Below are positions 27,742 to 35,993 of a stretch of 64,000 nt of DNA, one piece after another (position 1 is the stretch's first letter; each line of letters opens with the position of its first letter). The notes under the pieces are model-generated. The model was given only the letters and a program-made list of their open reading frames with translations. It searched no databases and was not told the origin of the DNA. Origin of the DNA: Chryseobacterium jejuense (GTDB lineage: Bacteria > Bacteroidota > Bacteroidia > Flavobacteriales > Weeksellaceae); assembly GCF_900100075.1 (NCBI RefSeq), contig NZ_FNEG01000001.1, forward strand, positions 682,001 through 746,000, given 5' to 3'. The position numbers were made by a program, and so were the translations under genes.

Positions 27742-28149
27742 TTACCTGCAACCTTTCATGACTATAGGAGGACATCCGTTATTGTCCTGAACACCTCTTA
27801 CTGTTGGGCAGGCATCGTCTTTATCCAAAACACCATCCCCGTCAGTGTCCAGCCAAGGGCATCCCTGATTTTCCTGAGGGCCAGCTATGTAAGGGCATTT
27901 GTCATCTTTGTCAATCACTAAATCTTTATCGGTGTCAGGCCATGGGCAGCCGTTATTTTCTACCGGACCCTCTTCTTTAGGGCATCTGTCGAGATAAAAT
28001 AAAATACTGTCTTTATCTTCATCCGAAAGACAAATTTTTTTGTTAAATTCTTTGCGGCATTTTTTGAATGCTTCAGGGTTTTCAATACTTTGGGCATGAA
28101 AGCTTGTAACAGCAAATAAAAATAGAAGTAAAATTTTTCTCATATTCAT
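27742..28149 (-). CDS. Short secreted thrombospondin-type-3-repeat protein
   Basis: A 135-residue protein with a signal peptide and three type-3 repeats ([45 protein letters not shown]) but no C-terminal domain; it ends right after the repeats with PPIVMKGCR. It is the first gene of the tandem group in transcription order. It could be a natural short form or a truncation. Confidence 0.78.
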   Translation of the reverse strand: MNMRKILLLFLFAVTSFHAQSIENPEAFKKCRKEFNKKICLSDEDKDSILFYLDRCPKEEGPVENNGCPWPDTDKDLVIDKDDKCPYIAGPQENQGCPWLDTDGDGVLDKDDACPTVRGVQDNNGCPPIVMKGCR

Positions 28150-28150
28150 A

Positions 28151-28197
28151 AAAAATCCTCAACCAAATTAATGAAAATAACTTAATTGAGGATTTTT
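28151..28197. terminator. Terminator between HAD and TSP3 genes
   Basis: AAAAATCCTCAA and TTGAGGATTTTT form a perfect 12 bp inverted pair with a 23-base loop, downstream of the minus-strand HAD gene and ahead of the TSP3 group. Confidence 0.75.
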
Positions 28198-28217
28198 ATT
28201 ATTGATGAGGTGAAGAA

Positions 28218-28829
28218 TTAGATTTCAACGCCTAAATGAGCCAGTTCCTGCTTCAGATCTGTATCCGGCTGAATATGAATGGTATTGAATCCCAGCGCTT
28301 GTGCCATTTCGATATTCTTAGAATTATCATCAATGAAAACGGATTCTTCGGCATGGATGTTATACCTTTCCAGTAAAACGTGCCAGATTTTAGGATCCGG
28401 TTTAATGAGTTTTTCTGTTCCGGAAACCACAATTTTTCCATCAAAAAGTTGGAAGAAATCATAATTTTCCAATGCATAAGGAAATGTTTCAGCGGACCAG
28501 TTTGTTAATCCAAATAATTGATAATCTGTATTTTTAAGTTTTCTTAAAATATCAACATTCTGTGGGATGTCACTCTTCAGCATCACGGTCCAGTTATCAT
28601 AAAAGGCTCTGATTTCTTTTTCCCATTCCGGAAATTTTTTCACCTGAATTTCAGTTCCTTCCAAAAGACTTCTTCCTCGGTCCTGCTCAATATTCCATTC
28701 ATCCTGAGCGATGTTTTCCAGAAAATATTCCATTTTTTCATCATCCTTGAAATAATCTTTAAAGAAATACCTTGGATTCCAATCCATCAAAACTCCTCCG
28801 AAATCGAATATTATATTTTTAATTTTCAT
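28218..28829 (-). CDS. HAD family hydrolase (HAD-IA, epoxide-hydrolase/phosphatase-like)
   Basis: A 203-residue HAD protein with nucleophile Asp9 in IIFDFGGVLMDWNP, motif II in LFGLTNWSAETF, the motif III Lys in KLIKPDPKIW, and motif IV in ESVFIDDNSKNIEMAQALGF. The helical cap between motifs I and II is that of subclass IA. Close relatives act on small phosphate esters. Substrate unknown. Confidence 0.92.
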   Translation of the reverse strand: MKIKNIIFDFGGVLMDWNPRYFFKDYFKDDEKMEYFLENIAQDEWNIEQDRGRSLLEGTEIQVKKFPEWEKEIRAFYDNWTVMLKSDIPQNVDILRKLKNTDYQLFGLTNWSAETFPYALENYDFFQLFDGKIVVSGTEKLIKPDPKIWHVLLERYNIHAEESVFIDDNSKNIEMAQALGFNTIHIQPDTDLKQELAHLGVEI

Positions 28830-28862
28830 ATTGATAGTTGTTGTTTATTTTTTGCTCAAACT

Positions 28863-29294
28863 TTATTCAGGTTTATAAAACACATACTGCTCATTTTCAT
28901 AGTAAGCATGAATGTGCTGTAAACCATTTGTTAAAACAATTTCTTTAGCTCCGATAATAGAATTGTATCGGGCCGTTTGTTCAAATGTTTTTTCCGTTAA
29001 TTTAATTTGCGGGGCCTTACATTCAATCAGAATTACCGGTTCTGTTTTTTCGGTTACTAAAAGATCAATTCTTTTGGTTAAACCATTGAGCACAATCTTT
29101 TTTTCGGTGATTAATGCCGATGTAGAGTAGGATTTTACAGTAAGATAATAATGTATCCAGTGCTGCCTTACCCATTCCTCAGGAGTGAGCAGAAGATAAG
29201 TTTTGCGAACCAAATCATAAATAAAAAACTTATCTTTGTCTTTCTTGAATTTAAAATCAAAAGTTTCCTGAAAATTCAGTTTTGGAAGTTCCAT
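28863..29294 (-). CDS. HsdR N-terminal-like (HSDR_N_2) protein
   Basis: From the ATG at 29292-29294 the product is 143 residues, matching the compact HSDR_N_2 family. It keeps the PD-(D/E)xK nuclease signature: RIDLLVTEKTEPVILIECKAP gives Asp, then Glu-x-Lys. It is not part of a restriction operon here. It is divergent from holA with only 7 bp between start codons, an arrangement I believe is common in Flavobacteriia, so a role linked to DNA replication is possible but unproven. Confidence 0.85.
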   Translation of the reverse strand: MELPKLNFQETFDFKFKKDKDKFFIYDLVRKTYLLLTPEEWVRQHWIHYYLTVKSYSTSALITEKKIVLNGLTKRIDLLVTEKTEPVILIECKAPQIKLTEKTFEQTARYNSIIGAKEIVLTNGLQHIHAYYENEQYVFYKPE

Positions 29295-29301
29295 TAATAA
29301 G

Positions 29302-30339
29302 ATGAAAGAATTAGATTTAATCCTCAAAAATATTAAAAATAAAGAAGTTTTACCTATTTATTTTTTCCACGGAGACGAAGCCTACTTTATTGATGTTGCC
29401 GTAAAAGCCCTTGAACATAACTTTTTGGAAGAGGATGAAAAAGCCTTTAATCAAACCGTTACATACGGAAAAGATACTTCTTATCAGGAAGTTCTTTCTC
29501 TGGCAAGACAGTTTCCTATGATGGGAGATAAACAGGTGATTATTGTAAAAGAGGCTCAGGATCTGAAGTTTAATGAGGAAGAAAACAGAATTCTGGATGC
29601 TTACGTTGAAAATCCCGTTCCTTCTACCGTATTGGTTTTTGCTCATAAACATAAAAAATTAGACAGCAGAAAAAAAGCAGCTAAAGCTTTAGATAAAGCC
29701 AATGCTCTTTTCCTTAGTGAATCTGTAAAGGAAAGCAACCTTCCGAAATGGATTTCCGATGAATGTATAAAGCTGAAAATTAAAACAGCTCCCAATATTT
29801 CTCATCTTTTAGCAGAATATCTTGGGAACGATCTTTCAAGAATTGCCAATGAACTGAATAAGCTGAAGATTATCCTTAAAGAAGGAGAAGTTCTGGACGG
29901 AACTATTGTTGAAAACCATATCGGGATCAGTAAAGAGTACAATATTTTCGAACTTCAGAAAGCTTTAGGAACAAAAAATGCCAATGCAGCCTTTAAAATT
30001 GCCCATTTCATGGGTAAAAATCCCAAGAATAATCCTTTTGTGATGATGCTGGCAAGTCTTTATAACTATTTCTCCAATGTGATTATTTATCAGACAATGG
30101 CAGGCCAGCCGCCGCAAACCATAGCTTCTCAAATGGGAGTGAATCCTTATTTTGTTAAAGATTATGCAGAGAGTGCAAGATTATATCCTTTAAAACATGC
30201 CACAAGAGTCATTTCTATCCTGAGAGAGTTTGATATGAAAGGAAAAGGTCTTGGAGCGGTGAATATGGGAGAAGCAGAACTCATTAAGGAACTGGTGTAT
30301 AAAATTATCAATGTAGATAAGATTAAAATGAAGGTCTAA
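29302..30339 (+). CDS. holA: DNA polymerase III subunit delta
   Basis: The 345-residue protein is the clamp-loader delta subunit, which opens the sliding clamp. It shows the family start LPIYFFHGDEAYFID, the central VLVFAHKHKKLDSRKKAAKAL, and the C-terminal helical collar (FVMMLASLYNYFSNVIIYQT and NPYFVKDYAESARLYPLKHA). Length fits. It diverges from the HSDR_N_2 gene, so its promoter must lie in or next to that gene. Confidence 0.93.
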   Translation: MKELDLILKNIKNKEVLPIYFFHGDEAYFIDVAVKALEHNFLEEDEKAFNQTVTYGKDTSYQEVLSLARQFPMMGDKQVIIVKEAQDLKFNEEENRILDAYVENPVPSTVLVFAHKHKKLDSRKKAAKALDKANALFLSESVKESNLPKWISDECIKLKIKTAPNISHLLAEYLGNDLSRIANELNKLKIILKEGEVLDGTIVENHIGISKEYNIFELQKALGTKNANAAFKIAHFMGKNPKNNPFVMMLASLYNYFSNVIIYQTMAGQPPQTIASQMGVNPYFVKDYAESARLYPLKHATRVISILREFDMKGKGLGAVNMGEAELIKELVYKIINVDKIKMKV

Positions 30340-30620
30340 TTCCATGGTTGAGGATTGGAAAGTAGAAGATTGATGCCGGGGGAATTGGTGAAATGGATGA
30401 GATAAGAGACGAATAGATAATAGGCAGGGGAGCGAGTCTTAAAAATTAATTGTAAGCTTTAAACCTTGTATCTCGTACTCTAAACGCACATCTCGTAGCT
30501 TCATTGACAATCGGCATATCTCTTATTGACAACTATCATTAAAATAACTTTAAAAAGCCGACAAAAATTACGAAATTAGCAGTCTTAATTTAATTACATC
30601 TTTTTTCGAACAAGTAAATT

Positions 30621-31562
30621 ATGGAGCAAAATATTTTAGATTGTGTGATCGTTGGATCTGGACCTTCTGGTTTCACAGCTGCTATCTACGCAGCAAGAGC
30701 AGACTTAAAACCTGAATTGTATACAGGTTTGGAGCCGGGCGGACAATTAACTACAACTACTGAGGTTGATAACTTTCCAGGATATCCAGCAGGGATTACA
30801 GGCCCTGAAATGATGATGGATCTGCAAAAGCAGGCAGAAAGATTTGAAACTAAAGTACATTACGAAATGATCACTAAAGCTGAATTCTCAAAAGAAGTTG
30901 GCGGTGTTCACAAATTATACGCTGGAAATAAAGAGATTTTGGCTAAAACTGTGATTATTTCTACAGGAGCAACAGCAAAATATTTAGGTCTTGAAGACGA
31001 GAAAAAATATGCAGGAGGTGGAGTTTCCGCTTGTGCTACTTGTGACGGATTTTTCTACAGAGGAAAAGATGTAGTGGTGGTAGGAGCTGGAGATACAGCA
31101 GCTGAAGAAGCTACTTATCTTGCTAAACTTTGCAGAAAGGTAACATTATTAGTGAGAAAAGATGTTTTCAGAGCTTCAAAAGCAATGGTACACAGAGTAG
31201 AAAATACTCCAAATATTGAAGTGAAGTTTCACCATGAACTGATTGGAATTGAAGGAGAAAACAGCTTAGTAGAAAGAGCAGTAATTATCAATAACCAGAC
31301 TCAGGAAAAATCTACTGTAGATGTTGAAGGAATCTTCATTGCTATTGGTCACAAACCAAATACAGATATCTTCGTAGGTCAGGTAGATCTTGATGAAAAC
31401 GGATATATCATAACTGAAAAAGGTTCTTCAAGAACAAATCTTCCAGGAGTTTTTGCTGCTGGTGATGTTCAGGATCATATTTACAGACAAGCTATTACAG
31501 CTGCGGGAAGCGGATGTATGTCAGCAATGGATGCAGAAAAATATTTAGCTGAATTACACTAA
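30621..31562 (+). CDS. trxB: Thioredoxin-disulfide reductase
   Basis: The 313-residue flavoprotein reduces thioredoxin with NADPH. The FAD-binding motif VIVGSGPSGFTAAIYAARA is at the start, the redox pair Cys138/Cys141 is in ACATCDGFF, the NADPH motif is VVVVGAGDTAAEEA, and the second FAD motif is GVFAAGDVQD. Length is normal. A terminator follows directly. The 281 bp gap upstream holds no gene that I can see. Confidence 0.97.
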   Translation: MEQNILDCVIVGSGPSGFTAAIYAARADLKPELYTGLEPGGQLTTTTEVDNFPGYPAGITGPEMMMDLQKQAERFETKVHYEMITKAEFSKEVGGVHKLYAGNKEILAKTVIISTGATAKYLGLEDEKKYAGGGVSACATCDGFFYRGKDVVVVGAGDTAAEEATYLAKLCRKVTLLVRKDVFRASKAMVHRVENTPNIEVKFHHELIGIEGENSLVERAVIINNQTQEKSTVDVEGIFIAIGHKPNTDIFVGQVDLDENGYIITEKGSSRTNLPGVFAAGDVQDHIYRQAITAAGSGCMSAMDAEKYLAELH

Positions 31563-31583
31563 TTATTTAGCTTTCAATTATAC

Positions 31584-31611
31584 AAAGCGTACCCAATGGG
31601 TGCGCTTTTTT
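31584..31611 (+). terminator. trxB terminator
   Basis: AAGCGTACCC / GGGTGCGCTT with one wobble pair, followed by six T, 22 bases after the trxB stop. Confidence 0.88.
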
Positions 31612-31630
31612 GTTATTAATAACGAAGTGC

Positions 31631-32397
31631 TTTGGTTGGAAAACGCGAAGGGGGCACAAAGAATTAATAATATAGATTGCTTTTAAGGTGCAATAGAATC
31701 AAAGATTCTCAGTCAAGAAAATACTTTCAAATGATTATCCTTTCTAAGAAAATTATTCGTGCATCCGTGGCTATTATAAAAGTATATTCTAGCAGTATAC
31801 AATTTTATCGAAGATAAAATCCTTGCGCCTTAAAACATACGCTTTCGCTTTATTTTGCGTCTTTGCGATTTCCAACGATATAAACTTATGAATGATTTGT
31901 TGGAAATCGCAAAGGCGCAAAGAATTAATAGTGTAGATTGCTTTTAAGGTGCAAGAGAATCAAAGATTCTCAGTCAAGAAAATACTTTCAAATGATTATC
32001 CTTTCTAAGAAAATTATTCGTGCATCCGTGGCTATTATAAAAGTATATTCTAGCAGTATACAATTTTATCGAAGATAAAATCCTTGCGCCTTAAAATATA
32101 CGCTTTCCTTCATTTTGCGCCTTTGCGATTTCCAACGATATAAACTTATGAATGATTTGTTGGAAATCGCAAAGGCGCAAAGAATTAATAGTGTAGATTG
32201 CTTTTAAGGTGCAAGAGAATCAAAGATTCTCAGTCAAGAAAATACTTTCAAATGATTATCCTTTCTAAGAAAATTATTCGTGCATCCGTGGCTATTATAA
32301 AAGTATATTCTAGCAGTATACAATTTTATCGAAGATAAAATCCTTGCGTCTTAAAACATACGCTTTCGCTTAATTTTGTGCCTTTGCGATTTCCAAC
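31631..32397. repeat. Three tandem ~260 bp repeats with inverted ends (MITE-like)
   Basis: Three consecutive units repeat with a period of 260-261 bp (compare 31660, 31921 and 32181, each at AGAATTAATA). Each unit begins with TTGGAAATCGCAAAGGCGCA-like sequence and ends with its inverse TTGCGCCTTTGCGATTTCCAA; about 22 bp (GATATAAACTTATGAATGAT and two more bases) separates units. The first left end is degraded. Units 2 and 3 differ by only a few bases. No transposase is encoded, so this is a non-autonomous element or structured repeat. The region has no gene. Confidence 0.88.
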
Positions 32398-32452
32398 GCT
32401 GTAAACTTATTAATCCTTCAAACAAAGTAGAGTAATGTAATGAAAACATTAA

Positions 32453-32460
32453 TATATTTG
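32453..32460 (+). promoter_or_regulatory. -7 element for the VOC gene at 32507
   Basis: TATATTTG matches TAnnTTTG, 46 bp before the start codon. A clear -33 TTG is not seen. Confidence 0.45.
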
Positions 32461-32506
32461 TGAAGTTTCAAAATGACTGAATATAAAACTTAGTAAAACA
32501 ATAGGC

Positions 32507-32884
32507 ATGAAAAAAGTAACCGCAATTGGAGGTATTTTCTTTAAATGTAAAGATACAGAACAGGTAAACGATTGGTATAAAACCCATCTTGGTGTAGAAA
32601 CCAGTCCATACGGAGCCAAATTTGACTGGAGAGAAGCAGAATCTGATAAAAAAGGATATACACTATGGAGTCCGTTTAAAGAATCTACCCAATATTTTGA
32701 ACCTTCAGAAAAGGATTTTATGATCAATTACCACGTGGCAGATATTGAAGCCTTGGTAGAGGAACTTAAGAAAGAAGGTGTTACAATCTTGGATGAAATT
32801 GCAACGTATGAATATGGGAAATTTGTTCATATTATGGATCCTGAAGGAAATAAAATTGAACTGTTTGAGCCGGCAGGAGAGTAG
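32507..32884 (+). CDS. VOC (glyoxalase/bleomycin-resistance fold) protein
   Basis: A 125-residue protein with the paired beta-alpha-beta-beta-beta modules of the vicinal-oxygen-chelate fold: FFKCKDTEQVNDWYKTHLG at the start and HIMDPEGNKIELFEP (late Glu ligand) at the end. Members include glyoxalases, dioxygenases and drug-binding proteins; the substrate here is unknown. Confidence 0.88.
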   Translation: MKKVTAIGGIFFKCKDTEQVNDWYKTHLGVETSPYGAKFDWREAESDKKGYTLWSPFKESTQYFEPSEKDFMINYHVADIEALVEELKKEGVTILDEIATYEYGKFVHIMDPEGNKIELFEPAGE

Positions 32885-32907
32885 AAGCCTGTTATATCAT
32901 AAAATAG

Positions 32908-32937
32908 AAACTGTTTCTGAGTGAAACAGTTTTTTTG
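32908..32937 (+). terminator. VOC gene terminator
   Basis: AAACTGTTTC / GAAACAGTTT with loop TGAGT, followed by a T run. Confidence 0.88.
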
Positions 32938-32957
32938 TTTTTAGGAATTTCAATCTA

Positions 32958-32988
32958 TTGTGAAGTAATAAACCATTGCGTATATTTG
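32958..32988 (+). promoter_or_regulatory. Promoter of the AraC-type gene
   Basis: TTG at 32958-32960, a 20 bp spacer and TATATTTG at 32981-32988 match the flavobacterial consensus, 40 bp ahead of the start codon. Confidence 0.6.
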
Positions 32989-33028
32989 ATGGTTAGTGAT
33001 ATTTTACGAAAAATCATTGTAAAAGAAA

Positions 33029-33874
33029 ATGCAGGAAATTTTTAAAACATTCAGACCCAAAAGCTCCATTGTCAGCAAGTATGTGGAGTATTATTATCTG
33101 GACATTAAAAATAATAATGTGCTCTATGAATTTGAATGTTTTCCGCACTTCAATAACTCAATTTCACTTTATAAATCTCATATCCGGTTAGAAACTAAAG
33201 AGGTGATTTATGATGAAACAGCAAAACCGTGTCAGATTTTCACGCCCGTTCGGGAAAAAGTTCTGCATGTAAGACAATCTGGAAAAGTGTATCGGATTGT
33301 AGTTGTATTTAACCCTTTGGGAATTCAACAGTTCTATGAGAACTTAGATTTTTCCGATTATATTACAGATTACGAATTTTTTACTCAGGATGAATTAAAC
33401 GAAATCTTTTCCACCACAGAAACCGACATTCATACAAGCCTATTGGACAGTTTTCTTGAGAAAAGATTCAAGCCTTTTGAACATTCCATTCTTGAAAAAT
33501 CCATTCATTATATTTTCAATCATTACGAAGATTTTTCTGTTGAAGAAGTTTCTAAAGAGCTTGGTGTCAGCAGACAGCATTTAAACCGGCTTTTTCAGGC
33601 TCATTTAGGAGTTTCTGTTAAGAAATTCAATGAAATTGTTCTTTTCAGACAAACCATCAAGGAGAAACTTTTTGAAAATCCAGACCGCAGCTTTACAGAA
33701 CTGGCTTACGAGTTTAATTTCAACGATCAGTCCCATTTCAATAAGACGTATAAAAACCTTACTAAAAACTCTCCGAAATCTTTTTTCTCAAAGGGAACGG
33801 TTCTGGGGCAGGAAGATACTTTCTGGCATTTACTGCCTTCCATCATCATGTTCCATTTTTACAATTTTTTCTAA
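33029..33874 (+). CDS. AraC family transcriptional regulator
   Basis: A 281-residue protein with an N-terminal sensing domain (~1-150, FRPKSSIVSKYVEYYYLDI) and a C-terminal double helix-turn-helix (~165-260, SVEEVSKELGVSRQHLNRLF and FTELAYEFNFNDQSHFNKTY). It is next to the VOC gene on the same strand but has its own promoter. Inducer unknown. Confidence 0.88.
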   Translation: MQEIFKTFRPKSSIVSKYVEYYYLDIKNNNVLYEFECFPHFNNSISLYKSHIRLETKEVIYDETAKPCQIFTPVREKVLHVRQSGKVYRIVVVFNPLGIQQFYENLDFSDYITDYEFFTQDELNEIFSTTETDIHTSLLDSFLEKRFKPFEHSILEKSIHYIFNHYEDFSVEEVSKELGVSRQHLNRLFQAHLGVSVKKFNEIVLFRQTIKEKLFENPDRSFTELAYEFNFNDQSHFNKTYKNLTKNSPKSFFSKGTVLGQEDTFWHLLPSIIMFHFYNFF

Positions 33875-33951
33875 TTTTCTCTTGTTAGTTTTGTCTCATA
33901 AATTGTATTGATGAAATATGATAATGATGCTACTGATTCTTTTTAGTTTTT

Positions 33952-34198
33952 AGTAGATCAACCGATAAGGATTATTATCCGCTAAACGCAAATGATGATT
34001 TTTCAAGACTGATGAATGAAATACAGACTGATTACCCAGGATTTCGTTTTAGTGGATTGGCACATTGGTTTCCTCAGTTTGATGAAACTATATTTTGACA
34101 AAAAAATAAACTATAACCATGAATACTTACTTGAGAATTTTTTAAATACTCAGGACCGGGAGCAAGTCTGGATTAATTATATTGATATAAAAATATAA
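33952..34198 (+). pseudogene. Frameshifted gene remnant
   Basis: Two overlapping frames look like pieces of one protein. The frame from 33952 to a stop at 34096-34098 reads protein-like text (STDKDYYPLNANDDFSRLMN, then HWFPQFDETIF). A second frame, open from 34016 and one base out of register, continues with LYFDKKINYNHEYLLENFLN and ends at 34198. A short hydrophobic start (MIMMLLILFSF) precedes the first frame near 33921 but is cut by stops. I do not recognise the protein. Confidence 0.5.
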
Positions 34199-34223
34199 TA
34201 CCTCTATTGATTTCCGTGAAAGT

Positions 34224-34252
34224 AAAAACCTGTTTCGAAAGAAACAGGTTTT
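34224..34252. terminator. Terminator between convergent genes
   Basis: AAAACCTGTTTC / GAAACAGGTTTT with loop GAAA, followed by GTTTTT. It can serve the minus-strand gene at 34277 as well. Confidence 0.85.
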
Positions 34253-34276
34253 GTTTTTATGTATATTGAAACCTCA

Positions 34277-35125
34277 TTACTCTAAAATATAGATTTTCTT
34301 TTCCTTAAGATTAAAGCCCAGTTTCTTACCCAGCCAGTTAATACTTGTTTTTCCCTCGTAAATTAATCCCTCAACGAAAAGAACATTAGGTTTTTCCACT
34401 TTTGCAAACGAATTGGAAACAGTGTTTACACTTCCTTTGTAGAACTTATTGGTAATTGCCGGATTGAACTCACTTTTCTTTTCAATAAGTTGAAGCCCTT
34501 CTTTTTTAATGCCTAAAGTACTCATAAGACGCTCGCTCAACCAGAAAGAATCATTACCAGCTCCAGAATCCAGAAGAACATTGATCTTGATATCGTTTAC
34601 ATTAATATAAGTGGTGATATCCAGAGACTGGTCTGCATTGGTAGATAATTGGATATCTAGAACTTTCTTTCCGCTTAATTTCTCTTTTGGAAATACAATT
34701 TCTTTAGTGGTATAATCTATAATGAACTCTATATCATAAAGCATCGGCAGGGAGATAAGTCCATCAATTCCCTTGATCTCCATGGTATGGGTAGCGTACC
34801 AAGTGTCTTTAAATTTTTTCCCGTTAAAAACAATCTCTTTTGATTTGAACATGGGTACAGTCATCTGTTCTCCGGTAGCACGAAAAGCAGTAAGAAAGTT
34901 ATAAGATTCCTTTTGGCTAAGGTCTTTGTAGAAATTGCCCAGAAAAAGATTAACACCACCACCGGTATCAAGAATGAAATTTCCTTTTTTACCTTCTACT
35001 TCTGCCTGTACAATAAGATGACCTGATGGTAATATATTGATGGGTGATTTTTGTGCGAATGCAGTTGCTGAATATAGAAATACAGATGCGGTAAGGATTG
35101 ATTTTTTTAATGATTGATTGAACAT
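34277..35125 (-). CDS. Retropepsin-like aspartic protease, secreted
   Basis: From the ATG at 35123-35125 the product is 282 residues with a signal peptide (ILTASVFLYSATAFAQ). Both halves of a pepsin-like active site are present: GNFILDTGGGVNLFL near residue 53 and KINVLLDSGAGNDSFW in the second half, so it is probably catalytic. The family is common in Bacteroidota periplasm. Compare the relative at 17857, which has lost both motifs. Confidence 0.82.
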   Translation of the reverse strand: MFNQSLKKSILTASVFLYSATAFAQKSPINILPSGHLIVQAEVEGKKGNFILDTGGGVNLFLGNFYKDLSQKESYNFLTAFRATGEQMTVPMFKSKEIVFNGKKFKDTWYATHTMEIKGIDGLISLPMLYDIEFIIDYTTKEIVFPKEKLSGKKVLDIQLSTNADQSLDITTYINVNDIKINVLLDSGAGNDSFWLSERLMSTLGIKKEGLQLIEKKSEFNPAITNKFYKGSVNTVSNSFAKVEKPNVLFVEGLIYEGKTSINWLGKKLGFNLKEKKIYILE

Positions 35126-35178
35126 TGATAGTGTAGTTATTGTTTTTAATACCATTCATCATTAATTGATGAATGTTG

Positions 35179-35186
35179 CAAATATA
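35179..35186 (-). promoter_or_regulatory. -7 element for the aspartic-protease gene
   Basis: On the minus strand this reads TATATTTG, matching TAnnTTTG, about 54 bp before the start codon. Confidence 0.5.
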
Positions 35187-35484
35187 ATGTATTCTTAAAG
35201 TAAAGCAGAAAACCTAAATGTTTATAAGAACTTTTATACTCTCTGGTGCTTCTTGAGGGGCTGGTGATACTTGTTGAACGGTCTCTACGTACTTACTAAA
35301 GCCCCTGAAGGCTGTTTCTATACTGTCTTCAGCCATTTCAGAAGAGGATAACACCCCTTATGGAAGTGGTTTTACCCCCTTGGGTAAGGGGGTATCGGGA
35401 CTTCTGAAGCCCCTCCGAATACTTATAGAAGTGTTGAGAGAGGGTTATGGAAAAGGGTAGCGGCTTTTTGGGCTATACTAAAAG
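35187..35484. other. C-rich gene-free stretch with a strong hairpin and a 40-codon frame
   Basis: This stretch is richer in G+C than its surroundings and repeats words such as GAAGCCCCT (35298-35310 area and 35407 area). A perfect 9 bp hairpin TACCCCCTT-GGGT-AAGGGGGTA lies at 35373-35394. A minus-strand frame at 35214-35336 reads MAEDSIETAFRGFSKYVETV and continues 20 more residues, but I see no start signals for it. It may be a decayed repeat, a small RNA or a small gene. Confidence 0.35.
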
Positions 35485-35514
35485 AGAAACGGCTGCCATT
35501 TGGCAGCCGTTTCT
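35485..35514. terminator. Terminator after the XRE gene
   Basis: AGAAACGGCTGCC / GGCAGCCGTTTCT is a perfect 13 bp stem with loop ATTT, just past the stop codon of the minus-strand XRE gene. The T run is short on either strand. Confidence 0.85.
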
Positions 35515-35531
35515 GTATATTTTTGCAAAGA

Positions 35532-35906
35532 TTATTTCTTTTTTAATTTAGCATTTTCAGCTTTTAAAATATCAATTTGTTCCTTCAGAAGATTAATATA
35601 TTCCTGTTGATTTTCTAATAGATAAGTTGGAATATTGCAATATTGATTGTAGTTTCCAGATTGATTATTTGTACTACTGTCATTAAAAGTAAGATTCTGT
35701 ACCACTGTTGCAGATTTCTCTTCTTTAATTTCTTCTACGGCCACATCTAAGGCTTTAGCCAGTTTTTCCCATTCCTCATCATATATTTTAACATCTCCAT
35801 TCTCTTTTCTGCTGTAGTTGGAGACATCGGTTGCGAGAATATCAGCAATCTGTTGCTGTGTATAACCTTTCTGTTTTCTTATACTTTTTAGTTTTTCCAT
35901 TACCAT
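35532..35906 (-). CDS. XRE family helix-turn-helix regulator with C-terminal coiled coil
   Basis: A 124-residue protein with a Cro/CI-type helix-turn-helix (~3-60, SIRKQKGYTQQQIADILATD and SNYSRKENG). An Asn/Ser-rich linker (~75-95) leads to a leucine-containing coiled coil (YINLLKEQIDILKAENAKL). It lies downstream of the CRISPR array on the same strand with its own -7 box, separated from the array by a long hairpin. Proteins of this build are common in Chryseobacterium, so a tie to the CRISPR system is only suggested by position. Confidence 0.85.
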   Translation of the reverse strand: MVMEKLKSIRKQKGYTQQQIADILATDVSNYSRKENGDVKIYDEEWEKLAKALDVAVEEIKEEKSATVVQNLTFNDSSTNNQSGNYNQYCNIPTYLLENQQEYINLLKEQIDILKAENAKLKKK

Positions 35907-35922
35907 AGCGGTGTGCTTTTTA

Positions 35923-35930
35923 CAAATATA
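35923..35930 (-). promoter_or_regulatory. -7 element for the XRE gene
   Basis: The minus strand reads TATATTTG, matching TAnnTTTG, 17 bp ahead of the XRE start and touching the foot of the hairpin that ends the array. Confidence 0.5.
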
Positions 35931-35931
35931 G

Positions 35932-35992
35932 AAAAAATAGCGGTAAGAGGTAAGAGGATAAAATTATTTCTTGACCTCAACCGCTATTTTTT
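35932..35992. terminator. Long hairpin bounding the CRISPR array
   Basis: AAAAAATAGCGGT (35932-35944) pairs perfectly with ACCGCTATTTTTT (35980-35992), and GAGG (35947-35950) with CCTC (35975-35978) extends the stem. Its T run ends one base before the first repeat. For a transcript running from cas13b through the array it would act as a rho-independent terminator; it is symmetric enough to work both ways. Confidence 0.75.
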
Positions 35993-35993
35993 T

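Noticed and set aside
28863..29294. Type I restriction system
   Set aside because: Only an HsdR N-terminal-like nuclease fold is present; there are no methylase, specificity or helicase genes beside it.
31631..32397. Second CRISPR array or tandem gene duplication
   Set aside because: The period is ~260 bp with inverted ends and no open frames, which fits a MITE-like element rather than a CRISPR or coding repeat.
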